A stretch of 64,000 nt of DNA from Spongilla lacustris (taxonomy: Eukaryota; Porifera; Demospongiae; Spongillida; Spongillidae), in assembly GCA_949361645.1 (NCBI GenBank), contig OX442420.1:1518244-1582243 (forward strand), read 5' to 3'. Below are positions 11,665-23,391 of this stretch, one piece after another. Numbering within the stretch: position 1 is the stretch's first letter; each line of letters opens with the position of its first letter. A program made the position numbers and the translations under genes. The notes under the pieces are model-generated. The model was not told where the DNA came from and searched no databases. It saw only the letters and a program-made list of their open reading frames with translations.

Positions 11665-11863
11665 ATGAACAAAGTTCAAAATGGCCGACCAGCTGCACAA
11701 AATCTTCGATGCACGGTCCAGTTATTGAAAACTCCAGTCATAAGCTATAAGTATCAACGTAGGAGTGGAAACAAGGCAGCGCTAATCGAGCGCGTTAATG
11801 ACTACATTAGAAGTGGTTCTGCTAAGCGGCTCGTTGACCCAGATAGTGCCATTATGATAATGC
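11665..11863 (+). pseudogene. SAP-domain-like N-terminal fragment
   Basis: An open frame starting at an ATG shows a SAP-like pattern. Two amphipathic segments are joined by a Gly-Asn-Lys-Ala turn (SGNKAALIERVNDYI), which matches the GNKxxLxxR signature of SAP DNA-binding motifs. The frame stays open only into a G/C-run transposon terminus at 11864 and has no visible continuation. SAP domains are common at the N-terminus of invertebrate mobile-element proteins, so this may be a broken start of one. The assignment rests on motif pattern only. Confidence 0.35.
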
Positions 11864-11930
11864 AGAGGCGGATCCAGGGGGGTGGCTGAGGGGGCTATAG
11901 CCCCCCCCCCCCCCCCCCCCCCCTTTCCCT
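11864..11930 (+). repeat. GGCGGATCCAGG terminus with C-run
   Basis: GAGGCGGATCCAGGGGGG leads to a C-run at 11901-11923. Same terminus type as 1309 and 13108-13185 (inverted). It interrupts the SAP-like frame. Confidence 0.5.
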
Positions 11931-12266
11931 TAGAACACGCCCCTTTTTAATTTTGTACCACGCCCCTTCAGGCTCGATCTTCGTACTTGTGAAAACGAGT
12001 CAACGCGTGACGTACTAAAAGAAGTCCCAATTAATGACGATGAGATATTCATAGCTGAACCACAACCCGCGCCATAAAGCGGTGGATCCAATCACTAGCG
12101 AAAGTACCTTGAAGACACAGACCTGCTAAAATTTAGGTGTGATGCTGGGGACACTGTTTTAGCTGATCATGAGCGTTCATAGGCGGCCGGATGGGGCGCC
12201 CAGGAGGCCTTAGCCCCCCCCCCCCCCAGGCTATGGCGCCCCCTTCCCCCCACCTCCAATCCCTAG
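11931..12266. other. No gene seen
   Basis: CGCCCC(T)-rich remnants and another short C-run near 12214-12228, probably further decayed transposon ends. No gene. Confidence 0.4.
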
Positions 12267-12825
12267 CTCCGGTTAACCGGTTAACCGGCGGTTAACCGAT
12301 TGAGAGAATCAAATAACCGCCCCAACTGGTTATATTTCAGCTAAATAACCGCTTCAACCGGTTATTAGAAATTTTGAACAACCTCAACCCGCCTGAACCG
12401 ACCGGTTGGTATTTTATAGAGTCTTGCAATAATGCTGGGCACGAGAAAACAATACGCGGATGAGAACGAAGAACGGAAGGCAGTGATCCATCTCACGTGG
12501 TACATATATATAACCGTAATGTTCAGGTGAGTCCGCGCGCACTGCGTGTCGTACGCGGTGAGATCAGGGACGTGCTTAGGAGTACGCCGTGGACCATATC
12601 CCCCATGTGGCAAAGCCCGAGGTAGTGCTTGTTTAGCTTTTGGCCATCGATAATAAATCTCGTAATAAATGATTGCATAAATAATTGATCATTAATATTT
12701 AAACCGGAAATTACCGGCTGTTTTAAAATGAACAACCTTAACCGACCGGTTATTTTTTAAACAATCACCTGAACCGACCGGTTATTTTTATTTTAATAAC
12801 CTGTTACAACCGGTTTTTTCTAAAC
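12267..12825. mobile_element. MITE-like element with iterated AACCGGTTA termini
   Basis: Both ends consist of repeated CCGGTTAACC/AACCGGTTATT motifs in opposing orientation: left 12267-12410, right 12700-12820. The interior has no domain-bearing frame. Iterated palindromic termini suggest a non-autonomous DNA element. Exact boundaries and target duplication were not resolved. Confidence 0.5.
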
Positions 12826-13107
12826 TAACAGGTTTCAAGCCTTATCCACAGCATGCGGAGCATAATTTAGCTTCTAGCGCTCGCTCGCATGCATTATTAG
12901 CAACAATCCAGAGTCAAACGGTTACGCACGCATCAGAAGTATCGTAAGCCACGCCCCTTTTGGCGCCCCTCTTGTGTTTGCCCCTCCCCTCGATAGATGC
13001 TGGGGCTGCCTCTGGCCGTTTAAGCAAATGGACTAAAATTGCAACTTACCGTTCAAAGGTGTGTAAAAAAGTATCGAAACCAGGAATTCAATGCTCAAAA
13101 AAATTTC

Positions 13108-13185
13108 CGGGGGCAGAGCCCCCGGACCCCCTTTATAGCCCCCCCCCCCCCCCCCCCCCCTTTCAATATTCCTGGATCCGCCCTT
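13108..13185 (-). repeat. GGCGGATCCAGG terminus with C-run (inverted)
   Basis: GGGGGCAGAGCCCCCGGACC, then a C-run at 13139-13160, then CCTGGATCCGCCC. Read on the minus strand this is the GGGCGGATCCAGG terminus with its G-run. Confidence 0.55.
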
Positions 13186-13307
13186 GCCATTGATCTTGAA
13201 TTGAAGAAAAGGCGTTTGGATGTTGTTAGAGGTTACGAGCAGCTGTCGGCAACCACCAAAAGCTCCAGTAAGTGACTGGTCCCTTGGTTTGGTTGACATT
13301 CCCTTAC

Positions 13308-13358
13308 AGATATCTGAATACCTCAGCTTGGGTCCCAAGCTGAGGTATTCAGATATCT
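13308..13358. repeat. Perfect 51-bp palindrome
   Basis: Two 25-bp arms (AGATATCTGAATACCTCAGC...) are perfectly complementary around a single T at 13333. The right half continues into an open frame (to about 13423) and the left half follows a TTACAG sequence. Confidence 0.95.
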
Positions 13359-13423
13359 ATGACTATCTTGTTGCTAGTAACTTGAAGCAATCAGTGCTGA
13401 TGGAGCTGAAATGGGAGCTCTAA

Positions 13424-14088
13424 AATCTCTTAAAGCTGTGAAATTTTTTGAAGAGGGCTACGATCCAGGGATTGAAATCCAACCATGGGGTGCCTCGTTA
13501 TATGTATGTGTCATCACAAACACAAGCATCAATGAAACATATCCTCTACACTTAGCTATAGTGCCAGTGTCCAGCAGGTGAATGGCCCATGCAGTGCAGC
13601 TTGCAGCCATGTTGCAGCAACCCTTTTTGCTATAGAGGACCATGCAACACATGCCACAGAGGTGTTATGCACTTCTCAACTGCAACAATGGAATAAGCCT
13701 GCACTAAAACAAAATTCCCCCACCCTCATTAGGGATGCATGTTTACTGTCATAAGGACGATAAGGCAGACACAGCAGCAGTGGTATGCAAGCCTACTATT
13801 ACATATTACGATCCACGTTGACCTGCAGGTGATACAGTGGTCAATGAGGCATGCTTTGATAATTAAAAAAAAAAGCATTTAGAGGGTGCTCCTTTTAAAT
13901 GTGGCTGGTCATTACAACTCAAACAACACATTATTGATACCTCGCATAAGACTTTGCATTTTCAATTTCCACTTACCCAACAGGCATTAAATGATGCAAG
14001 CACTATAATACTGCAAACATTGTCAATATCCGAGAGTGCTGCTAAGAAATTGGAGTAAAAAAACAAGGGGGCAGTCCTTGAGTCCTCT
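13424..14088. other. No gene seen
   Basis: Possible decayed coding sequence continuing from 13359-13423, but frames are broken and no domain is recognised. Confidence 0.35.
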
Positions 14089-14210
14089 GTGGACCAATAG
14101 ACGATTTGTTTGGTGCGATTACGACTACAGGCTTGCAGACTTCAGATTTGGCATTTCGATTTTCAATATCTGATGCATCCGTAGCACATGTCCTTACTAT
14201 TTATGGTACA
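14089..14210 (+). pseudogene. Helix-turn-helix remnant of an IS5/Harbinger-like transposase
   Basis: A short in-frame stretch reads ...TTGLQTSDLAFRFSISDASV... It resembles the helix-turn-helix segment (DLAxRFxxSxxTVSRxF pattern) that precedes the DDE domain in transposase-4/Harbinger-type proteins. No DDE residues or longer frame are present, so at most it is a fragment. Assignment by pattern only. Confidence 0.3.
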
Positions 14211-14576
14211 GACATTTATGGCAATTAATCAGTCATGTTGCCTGCCAGTGGCTTTGAAGAATGTATGATTACCTTTGAGTCAGTCAAGAGAAGAGGGCTT
14301 TGAATCCTGTGAGGATATATAGTTGTGATGGAGGTTCTTGTGTATGACATGTGCGGCCGGAGGTGTGTGTGCAGTCACATGGCAGAGCTTTCAGAGACCT
14401 TAGCTGTTTAAGGCTGTTTCAGAAATAGTTTGATTATGATGTGATTTAATGATGCCAGTGATAACAAGTGAACAGATCAAACTATGAACGGGTAGTATTC
14501 CAAGCTTGCCCTTCCTTCTTTGTTTGCTCTCATGCATGCAATGTATAAGTAAGAACGTGCCGAGGAAAAAAATAGA

Positions 14577-15014
14577 GTGGGTGCGCAGCTTGAAGCTGGA
14601 AGCAGTCTGGGTCATGAAGCTCAACAAACGCGTCCTGCCGATGTCCTCATCCCTAACTGGGAGTTGGGCAAGCCTGCTGCAATTGATCTTTGTGTCACAT
14701 CCCCGCTTAATTCAGATACCCTCCAAGTAGCGTGTGTGACACCAAGTTCAGCAGCAATGCAGGCAGAACAGAGGAAGCACCACAGTAATGATGCAAAATG
14801 TGGAGAGTTAGGTTGGGTTTGCATCCCTTTGGTGGTAGAGTCCTATGGAAGTTGGGGACCTGAAGCTCAACGTAGTCTCTCCAGACTTGCCGGAAGACTA
14901 GCCACCCGACTGGGGCAGCCTAAGTCCGTCACTACAAATATGATCTATGGCAGATTAAACTTGACCCTAATAAGAGCCAACTCCAGGGCCATTCTATCTA
15001 GAGTATGTGTTTGA
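14577..15014 (+). pseudogene. Mobile-element ORF C-terminal part, restriction-endonuclease-like
   Basis: A 145-codon frame contains RPADVLIPNWELGKPAAIDL and, further on, an EQRKH segment, an ELGWVCIPLVVESYG stretch and an IYGRLNLTLIRANSRAIL-type end. Spaced acidic residues (ADVL, AIDL) followed by an E..K motif resemble a PD-(D/E)XK nuclease core. I associate this pattern with multicopy invertebrate mobile-element ORFs but cannot name the family. A decayed second copy of the C-terminal end lies near 19620-19700. The frame has no good upstream start and looks like a 5'-truncated remnant. A long inverted repeat follows immediately. Confidence 0.45.
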
Positions 15015-15049
15015 CATTGTGTTGTGTGTTTAAATTGTATATATTATAT

Positions 15050-15372
15050 GTATACATTTTGAAACAAGATATAATTTTTTTTTTAAATAATGGTGATGTA
15101 GGATTTGTAGACAGCAATTGAGTAAAAAGTAAGGAAACAAGGAATTGTGGATATTATGCATTCATTAATGTATAAATAATACATATACCTTCATTATTTA
15201 GCAAAAAATCTACCTGCCTGAAATTGTGTGCTAAATGTAGGTATGTAATATTTGTAAATTAATGTGCATAATATCTGCAATTCTTTGTTTCCTTACTTTT
15301 TACTCAATACTGTCTACAAATCCTACATCACCAATTTTATTTTTATATCTTGTTTATTTAAAAATGTATACA
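15050..15372. repeat. Long imperfect inverted repeat
   Basis: Arms of about 120 bp include ACAAGATATAA, GTGATGTAGGATTTGTAGAC and GTAAGGAAACAA with their complements, around an AT-rich centre. It lies just downstream of the nuclease-like ORF. Possible MITE or element 3' structure. Confidence 0.8.
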
Positions 15373-16688
15373 TGCGTTTGCCATACTTTAATTTAAACTT
15401 GATACTGAAAAAAGAAAAGAACAATCGACGCAAATATATAAGGACAACTTTCACATGCAACAATGAGAGCAGATCTATACGTTTCCGATGTAGGTACATA
15501 TTGCATGTGCCACATCAAAAGTCAGTCTCATCATCATCATCATGCATGCATACTTCAGCACACCACAATCTTTAGTTGCAAGGATGCATGCAACTGCATG
15601 GGGACCTCCATTTTTGGAACAGTCACTGTATGAGTTCTGTTGAGTTTGGCTGCTCCACAAGAATTTTTATGTCTCTAAGCCTTACAATTCACCTTTAGAT
15701 AAGTGGGACAGTGTCCAGCAAAATCGGGCTTGTGGGGTTATAATTTTATCACTATAAAAATTGCACGTTGTACTCGTTTTCATTTCAAATTTCGTACACT
15801 TGTTCCCACACCATTTCTCTATGTGAAAATCGATTTTTGTGATCTACACATTTTCCGTGCCGTGGATACAACAATCGTTAACCCCACGGGTTAGAATTCC
15901 TCATTTCTCCACGTACGAGTGTTGAAAACGCGTCAAATTTGGGTTGCACATATACACGTGAGAGTCCTGTAGCTATTGATTTGTTCTTTTCGTTAATTTC
16001 TATATCATCCGTTATGGAGATACAGTTGAACAAACTACGGGCACGTTTTCCCGCTTGATTCGCGCCAATGATTTTGGCAAATCGCGTCCCGCTCAGTGAA
16101 TGGGAAGGCGGTGATTATATCATTGGCGCGAATCAAGCGGGAAAATGTGCCTGTAGTTTGCCCAACTGTCACAGCAATTCAGGCGTCCGCTCGCGGGTCA
16201 TTGCAAATATCGGATTCAGTCACGCATCCGTGTAGATAACGATCCGTGCATACACGATCACCGGAAGGATGAATTTTTTGAAACAGCACCGTCCGAAACT
16301 GTACGAGAATTTCATTAACCGATACCGATTACCCGGGCTAATCTAAATATTCGTGCCAGGCCGTAGAATATTTCCGTAAGAGATACGAACTTGAGATGTT
16401 AACAAAAGCAGAAGCAAAATTTGTAGTGGCAAGTTTCTTTCTACCATTAGTACAGTATCTTCTACGTATTATAAGACCTGTGCTTTGTTGCAATCCCTAC
16501 TTTGTATACAAATTCATCGGCTCCGATGCAAAGACAGGACTTTCGTATTTTCAGTCCTAATTCAAATATATATTATCTCTGTTCAAAGTAAGAGTTCTTT
16601 TCTTATGTATCTTTTTACAAATGTCCTTGTGTTACGCTAGAGCTAGAAATATGATAAACAGCAGCTGACCAAGGCAAAGTTTGGAGTG

Positions 16689-18278
16689 AGTTCTAATTAT
16701 TGCACGCATACTCTATATTACGCCTTTATCTGTAGGAGCAGCTTATTTTGACCCATTCACGTATTTTCTAGGCCACTAATGAAGCTTTACTGCATTACAA
16801 GGTATGTTTTAACTTTGCTCACACAAGCTTCATATATATCCCATACACCTACAATTACTTTTGGACTGTTTCATGCGTTTAGCTTATGTAATGGATGATG
16901 CAGCTTGTTTGAATATAGTTTGTGTTGTTTGCTAGGTGAATCTAGATGACATCATGTTGAGAGTTATTGACAGTTGTATGGTGGGAGTGGTACTGTGGTG
17001 ATGTGATGAAAAGTGGAGGTACTGGGGTGATGGTGGGTGGGGAGAGGGTGAAATAGTGATGTACATGTAGAACACAGTTGTGGTTGGGTGATGGAGGGGT
17101 ATAGTGGTGATGGAGGTATCATGGTGGGTGGACTTTAGAATTTATTTTACATGGTGTGTGGACTTTAGAATGTTATGTGTGCCTGTGTGATAGTGCTTAT
17201 GGGGTGATGAGTGCCTCTCTGTGATATGTGTGTGATACATGTATAGGCATAGAGTACATGTATGTGTGGGCTGAGGGGCTCAACCCCCTCTCTCCCTCCC
17301 CATCCGCGTACTTAATTTCATTGACCCATTCCTACGCTCCAGTGGCATGTAACTCTGCAGTAGTGTAACAAGGGTACTTCCCCATTTTAGAATGTTTGGC
17401 CAAACGCGAGGGGCCTTCCTTCCACCTGCCTCACCCCCTTTAGTTCTAATTATTGCACGCATACTCTATATTACACCTTTATCTGTAGGAGCAGCTTATT
17501 TTGACCCATTCACGTAGGCCACTAATGAAGCTTTACTGCATTTCAAGTTTTGTTTTAACTTTGCTCACACAAGCTTCATATACATGTATATCCCCACACA
17601 CCTACAATTACTTTTGGTGGACGGGTGGACTGTTTCATGTGTTTAGCGTATGTAATGGGTGATGCAGCATGTTTGAGTATAGTTTGCGTTGTGTGCTAGT
17701 TGATTTTGAGAGTTGTTGGCAGTTGGATGCTCGGTGGATGGAGGGGTACTGTGGTGATGTGATGAAAAATGGAGGTCTGGGGTGATGGTGGGTGGGGAGA
17801 AGATGTAGAACACAGTGGTGATTGGGTACAGGGTGATGGAGGTATAGTGGTGATGGAGGTAGAGTGGTGGGTGGGTTGTTGTGATGGAGGGTGGGGGAGG
17901 GATTATGGTGAAAGAGGAAGTGTACAGTGGTGATGTAGGAACACGATGGAGATGTATTGGATGTGTGGTGTAATAAGAATGTAAACTATGTAGACTAAGT
18001 GGTAGGTGGTATGTATTGACGTTGGTATGTGTGGACTTAATGTTTATTTGTGTACCTGTGGGATATGTGCTTGTTGGGTGATGAGTGCCTCTATACATGT
18101 ATGTGATATGCGCCTCTGTGTGATACATAGTAGAGTGTGTGTGGGCTCAGCTCAATCCCCTCCCTCCCTCCCCCGCGTACTTATAAAAAATGTAACTGAC
18201 CCGTCCCTACACTCCAGTGCATGTAACACTGCAGTAGTGTAACGAGGGGCCTTCCTTCCGCACGCCTCACCCCCTTTA
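16689..18278. repeat. Tandem duplication, ~0.75 kb units
   Basis: The segment starting AGTTCTAATTATTGCACGC at 16689 recurs at 17442. Both units continue through TTTATCTGTAGGAGCAGC, a GGTGATGGAGG-rich section and a CTCACCCCCTTTAG end. The second unit is slightly longer. Confidence 0.85.
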
Positions 18279-18306
18279 GTCGTACTTATTCAAGGGTTTA
18301 CTACAG

Positions 18307-18308
<2 letters not shown>

Positions 18309-18339
<31 letters not shown>
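18309..18339. repeat. (CA)n microsatellite
   Basis: Uninterrupted CA dinucleotide run of about 30 bp. Confidence 0.95.
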
Positions 18340-18365
18340 CAAGCTACATTGTAAATGAAACTATG

Positions 18366-18714
18366 CCTACCCCTATTCCTACTACTACCCTACTCCTCCC
18401 CTTACCTACCACTACCCCTACTCCTCTCCTTGCCTACCACTACCCCTACTCCTCCCCTTGCCTACCACTACCCCTGCTCCTCCCCTTACCTACCACTATC
18501 CCTACTCCTCCCCTTGCCTACCACTACCCCTACTCCTCCCCTTGCCTACCACTACCCCTGCTCCTCCCCTTGCCTACCACTACCCCTGCTCCTCCCCTTA
18601 CCTACCACTACCCCTACTCCTCCCCTTGCCTACCACTACCCCTACTCCTCCCCTTACCTACCACTACCCCTGCTCCTCCCCTTACCTACCACTACCCCTA
18701 CTCCTCCCCTTACG
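18366..18714. repeat. 28-bp minisatellite (~12 units)
   Basis: The unit is built from CCCCTTGCCTACCACTACCC followed by CTACTCCT, with G/A variation. Because 28 is not a multiple of 3 and the unit has no stop in any plus-strand phase, all three frames are open and give Pro/Leu/Thr-rich peptides. I do not regard these as genes. Confidence 0.9.
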
Positions 18715-19599
18715 TAATACTATGGTGCTTGTGGCTCCGTGTAATGTGCACTTATTGTATCATGTATTCATATGTGTGATGTGTGCTTGTGTATGTGATT
18801 GTGTGCAACATTACTAGAAGTGCTTTGGTCATCCGTCACGACAGGTTGGAGCTGAACATGTCTACAGGGATGAAGGATCACACAAACTAAAACTGATTTG
18901 AATATTTTCTGCATTCTTGTAAAGGTGCTTTTAAAATGAATCAATTTCAAGGTTTATACAATGTTTTATTGCACACATGTGTACTGGGCTATTGACATGC
19001 ATGGCACCAGCAACATGCTGTACATTAAGCCAGCCAGGGTGTATGAAGAACGCTGTTAGCTTGCCTATGTTGGGACAAAGCCCCTTTTCAGGCCAGAACT
19101 TTAGGTATTTATTGTGATCCTCTTGGAGAGAGGTATCCACAGATTGAATGCAGAAACTGACTCACACATCTACATGTACATTCCACACACACACACACAC
19201 ACCTAATCATATTCATGCTTTCAAGGTCAGCCCTTACAATGCAAGCAGCTGCTATCCTATGTCCAGACATGTCAACAAGCCATAAATGGAAGATATCTGG
19301 TTTATTAAGCACATTCATCAGAAATGTTTCCTATTCTGATCTGGAATGAGACTTTAAAACTCAAAACCTTTTACATTTTTCTGACAAAATGGACGCTCGG
19401 ACAGTAAAACGCACAGAAGCTAATGCATATTATCCTACCACTTTTATACAATAAGCAAAAAATGTGTGTGCTCCACCCCCACCACCTTTCCGCCTCTCCA
19501 TCCTTATACCTGACCAAGCTCAATTCCATGGATGTGTGTATACACACTACTAGTACTGCTGTTAGTCAGAACAGTGATCTCTCATCTGGCATCACAGCT

Positions 19600-19710
19600 T
19601 GCCACTCTTACATGCAGACCATTTTGGCTGTACTTGCAGACATCTATGGCAGGCTCAACCTCCATCTAGTGAGGGCCAATGCCACAGCCATTCTTTATTT
19701 TGATTTAACT
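19600..19710 (+). pseudogene. Decayed second copy of the nuclease-like ORF end
   Basis: It encodes IYGRLNLHLVRANATAIL, which matches the end of the ORF at 14577-15014 (IYGRLNLTLIRANSRAIL). The surrounding frame shows no other shared motif. Mobile-element remnant inside the CACTA-like insertion. Confidence 0.55.
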
Positions 19711-19761
19711 ATAGGCTACATGTGTATGTTTAAGATTGTACCCATATCATGTGTACATTGA

Positions 19762-21121
19762 GTATTGTATTATGCATTCAAATATTAATAATGAAAAACA
19801 CAACAATAATGCTTGATGCATTGCACATTTAATACATTTAACTCATATTAATCTTTTTTATGTTTGCAAATGGATTTGTAAACTAATATGCCGGAAAAAC
19901 ATGTGAGAAATAATGTAATGAATGCTTTGACATTGTAGCAACTGAGAGGATTGTACCTTGTGGTGTTGCAATGGAACGGATCCTTACAACATATACAATT
20001 TTTAATATTTATTCTATCCTGGTGTGATTAATGACACACCAGCAAATTAAAACTGATATCAGTCATACATTACTTATAGAAGTAAAAAAAAAAACTGTTT
20101 AATAGTAACTGATCCTATGAAATAATAATTTTATTTTAATACAGTTACAATAGGTACATATCGTCAGTATATAACTCATACACATGCAGGGGTTCTCTAT
20201 TATATAAAAGTACATAAATGCATATGCTAAATATACCTAATTAATAATGCGTTACCAGTAAATGAAACGAATAAGTCTACTTAGCAACCTACATCATGCT
20301 CTTTGCCGACATATAAAGGATGGCATTTAATGAAGTGATTATAATTTTAATGTTCAATTACACATGCAGTGGTTTTACAGAGGATTTTAAAACCCTTTAT
20401 AGAATCAAAACTTGATTTGACGCGTCCGCTGCTAAGAATACAGCCTTATTAATTGGAACACATCCATATACATACATGTATGTGTGTACATGCATATGTA
20501 AGGATGCAGTATCTGGCATTATAACAAATGAAACAACTGTAAGATATATACATAAACATTTCCCGGAGTCACTTTCCCTTGCATTGCACTAAATTTTAGT
20601 AGAGTATAAATATGCAATCGATTATAATAATATACAATGATGGGCGTGGCACAATAACAAGTTTAGAGAGTGGATATCCACGAATATGATCATGATATGA
20701 TGATCATGCATATGTTGCCATGGGCATGGCGTTGCATTGTTTGGACGAGAGATCAATATATGCAATACGGTTATCACGCCTTTTACGGGTGAAGGGAGGG
20801 TGTGAAGCAATGCATGCTACCTTTTCGACGTCGTGTGACCTTTCCAGTTACAGTGAGACCGCTAATACAATTGATTGGTTTACAGTTGTTACATGTACGC
20901 ATATACTATATGTACATGTACAGAGCTAGCTGAAAGTTAATTGAATTATGTATTAAACTACCCAATGACCAATTCACGTGACTGAGATATTTGGCGGGTC
21001 GTAAGTGAAGGGGGTGGTAATATGGCGCATTTGAGCCGGCAGAAATTCAGCGACGTATAGAATATCTTCAGAATCTGTTGACCACAGCTGAACATTATAT
21101 TATAGCTTCGTGACTACTATA
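19762..21121. other. No gene seen
   Basis: AT-rich interior of the CACTA-like insertion without recognisable coding or RNA features. Confidence 0.45.
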
Positions 21122-21778
21122 ATGATGCCAGGTGAGTTACACCTTTAGTTACACTCGTTATGCCTTATATTATGGATTGAATTGATCGAAGGCTTTTTTT
21201 TTTTTTTTTTTCAGGGAAAGTCGTTCTTGGATGCTTATTCTGGCGGGGTTTTAAAATTGGTTACTACGCTACATCACAAGGTAAGCCCTGGTAACGATGT
21301 TCAGTAGCTAGGTTCCTGGGAGTTTACCTTTTCGCTGGTTCGACGTAACGTCGGGAACAGTATTAATGGATTTCTGGTGCGTGGCTGAACAAAAGCGGTT
21401 CCTGGGAGTTTACCATTTCGCTGGTTCGACGTAACGTCGGGAACAGTATTTAATGGATTCCTGGTGCGTGGCTGAACAAAAGCGCTAAAAGTAAGAGTGC
21501 ATCGCTATAGTTGTTATTTATACTTTCCCTTCGTTTCAACACAGATCGTGGCATGTATTGCTTCTCTGCCTCCTGTCGCATTTATGCATGACCATTCCAC
21601 TTGTGTGCAGTTCAGAACGAAAGTAGCACAAGGTAAGCCCTACCAGTTATGCATTTGCAATGGCACGGTGAGGTACCAAAGAAAGGTAAGTGAAACAATT
21701 AGATTTAATAGTGTGATATTCATTTTTATTATTCTTAGATGGAGATCAGATGTTACCCCTGCGTGTACTGTCCGAGAG
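21122..21778 (+). CDS. Candidate spliced gene, Cys-rich short exons (unrecognised)
   Basis: Several short segments are bounded by good splice signals: ATGATGCCAG|GTGAGT at 21122-21131, TTTTTCAG|...CACAAG|GTAAGC at 21215-21280, ACACAG|...GAAAG|GTAAGT at 21545-21685 and TTCTTAG|...GAGAG|GTAAGG at 21739-21778. The last two join in frame and encode a Cys-rich stretch (PYQLCICNGTVRYQRK, then MEIRCYPCVYCPRG), loosely like a VWC-type spacing. The first two exons do not connect in phase to the third, so the model is incomplete or broken. It would be cargo of the CACTA-like insertion. An alternative is chance splice motifs. Confidence 0.25.
21311..21484. repeat. 86-bp tandem duplication
   Basis: Two adjacent copies starting GGTTCCTGGGAGTTTACC (21311 and 21397), including GGTTCGACGTAACGTCGGG. 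Confidence 0.9.
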
Positions 21779-22600
21779 GTAAGGTCATCTGGCAAAATTG
21801 TTGCCCAATTCATGCTTTCTTTTTATATATACAGATCTGTCCCAGTTCTCAATCAACTTTGTGCTTATGTTATTTTGTACTGTGTGAAGCCAATTATATA
21901 TTTTTAATAACCTGCAACAAATTCAGTACAAGGAATTAATTGACATAACCCGTAAATTAACCACGTATCTTCCAATTGCCAATACGTCATACAATAATTC
22001 TTACGTACTAGTACGCGGTCCTCGTACGGTGTTTGCCCGGTTTCGTTCAAAATTGCACGTACGCGTGCGATAATTAATCCGAACTCATCCGTGCGCGTAC
22101 AAATTAGCTTCCGGGACCGTGAAATCATTCGTATGAAATCGGTCCACTCGCGGTTTCGGATGCAAATGGCTCGCGTAACTCGGAAGCATGCTCTTCCGGT
22201 CGATATTACGTGCTCTCTCGGGCCCGGAATCAATGCCCTGAATTGCTGTGTGTATCTCCGTAACGGATGATTCAGAAACTAACGAACAGAACAAATCAAT
22301 AGCTACAGGACTCCTCTATGCACACTCCGAATTTGACACATTTGCAACACTCGTACGTGGAGAAATGTGGATTTCTAACCCGCTGGGTTAACGATTTATT
22401 TATTGTATCCACGGCACGGAAAATGTGTAGATCACAAAAATCGATTTTCACACAGAGAAATGGTGTGGGAACAAGTGTACGAAATTTGAAAGGAAAAAGT
22501 AGTACCGTCGCGAAGATGTGTTGCTTAGTACAACGTGCAATTTTTATAGTGATAAAATTATAACCCCACAAGCCCGATTTTGCTGAACACTGTCCCAAGT

Positions 22601-23391
22601 ATTCGTGATCGTCTTACACAATTCCAAAAGGTAGTTCTTCAAATAACAGAGCTAGGGAGGCGTAATTACGTGCAGCTTGTATCCACAACGTTGAGAGGTA
22701 TAGCTGTGCCCTTTGCAAACTCCTTCACAAGTTGGACTGATGACAAGAAGTGCTTCCCCACGGTCTTTCAGGGTCTGATGCAGGTGTGACTGTGAAGGTC
22801 CCCCTGAACTTGGAGGCAGACCTTTACCCATATGGTGGTTGTAGACATCCCATGCACACAACCTGCAAATGGGTTTTTAAACGTGCACATCTAACCTTTT
22901 TATCATGCAAAAGCATGCATGTATATGTACATCCGTGCAGCCTAGATTACAGGTGTTTACTGAGGACATTTTGTTGTTTATTAATCTCATTCAGTGCATG
23001 TACATTGTGGTCTCACTTGTTTACGTAGATGATCTATTGTAGTATTTTAGTATGTGTAAACTGAAGACCTATCACAAGATGCAGAATTTGTATGAAATTA
23101 TTAGGGCTGGTAGAGCCCACAAGTTTACTGTACAGCTAGCTGAGTGTACTACAATGTACATGTACATGCTACATGCACGCCATGCATGACATGATATACC
23201 GGGTATAATATGAACTCACCGGCCGCGGCTGTGGTCTTGTCGAATCAGGAATGGGCTCCATACACAGCATCATGGCTTGCAGAACTATATATATTTTTAA
23301 CTCGCTCTTACTTGCAACTGGAATAACTTTGTCCTGAGATCAGCAAAGACCTTGCGATCATCCCACTGTTCTTCGATTTGTATCAGAATAT
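22601..23391. other. No confident gene
   Basis: Frames of 69-92 codons overlap at 22580-23028, but I recognise no domain and no clear exon series. Possibly decayed coding sequence. Confidence 0.35.

Larger units (their letters stand above)
16170..22250. mobile_element. CACTA-like element candidate inside the foldback arm
   Basis: Terminal inverted repeats CACAGCAATTCAGG at both ends (16170-16183 and 22237-22250) are flanked by TGT on each side (16167-16169, 22251-22253). Excising it rejoins the CAACTGTATCTCC sequence seen in intact foldback copies. The CACxG start and 3-bp duplication resemble the CACTA/EnSpm group, but no transposase was recognised. The interior holds tandem duplications, a 28-bp minisatellite, a nuclease-like remnant and a possible spliced gene. 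Confidence 0.6.
15705..22596. mobile_element. Foldback element split by an internal 6.1-kb insertion
   Basis: Left arm 15705-16169 begins GGGACAGTGTCCAGC. Right arm 22251-22596 ends GCTGAACACTGTCCC. The arms are complementary and correspond to the compact copy at 33644-34247. Flanking AAGT at 15701-15704 and 22597-22600 is a 4-bp target duplication, which supports a single original insertion. The right arm lacks the innermost segment because another element (16170-22250) entered beside the core. Confidence 0.75.
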
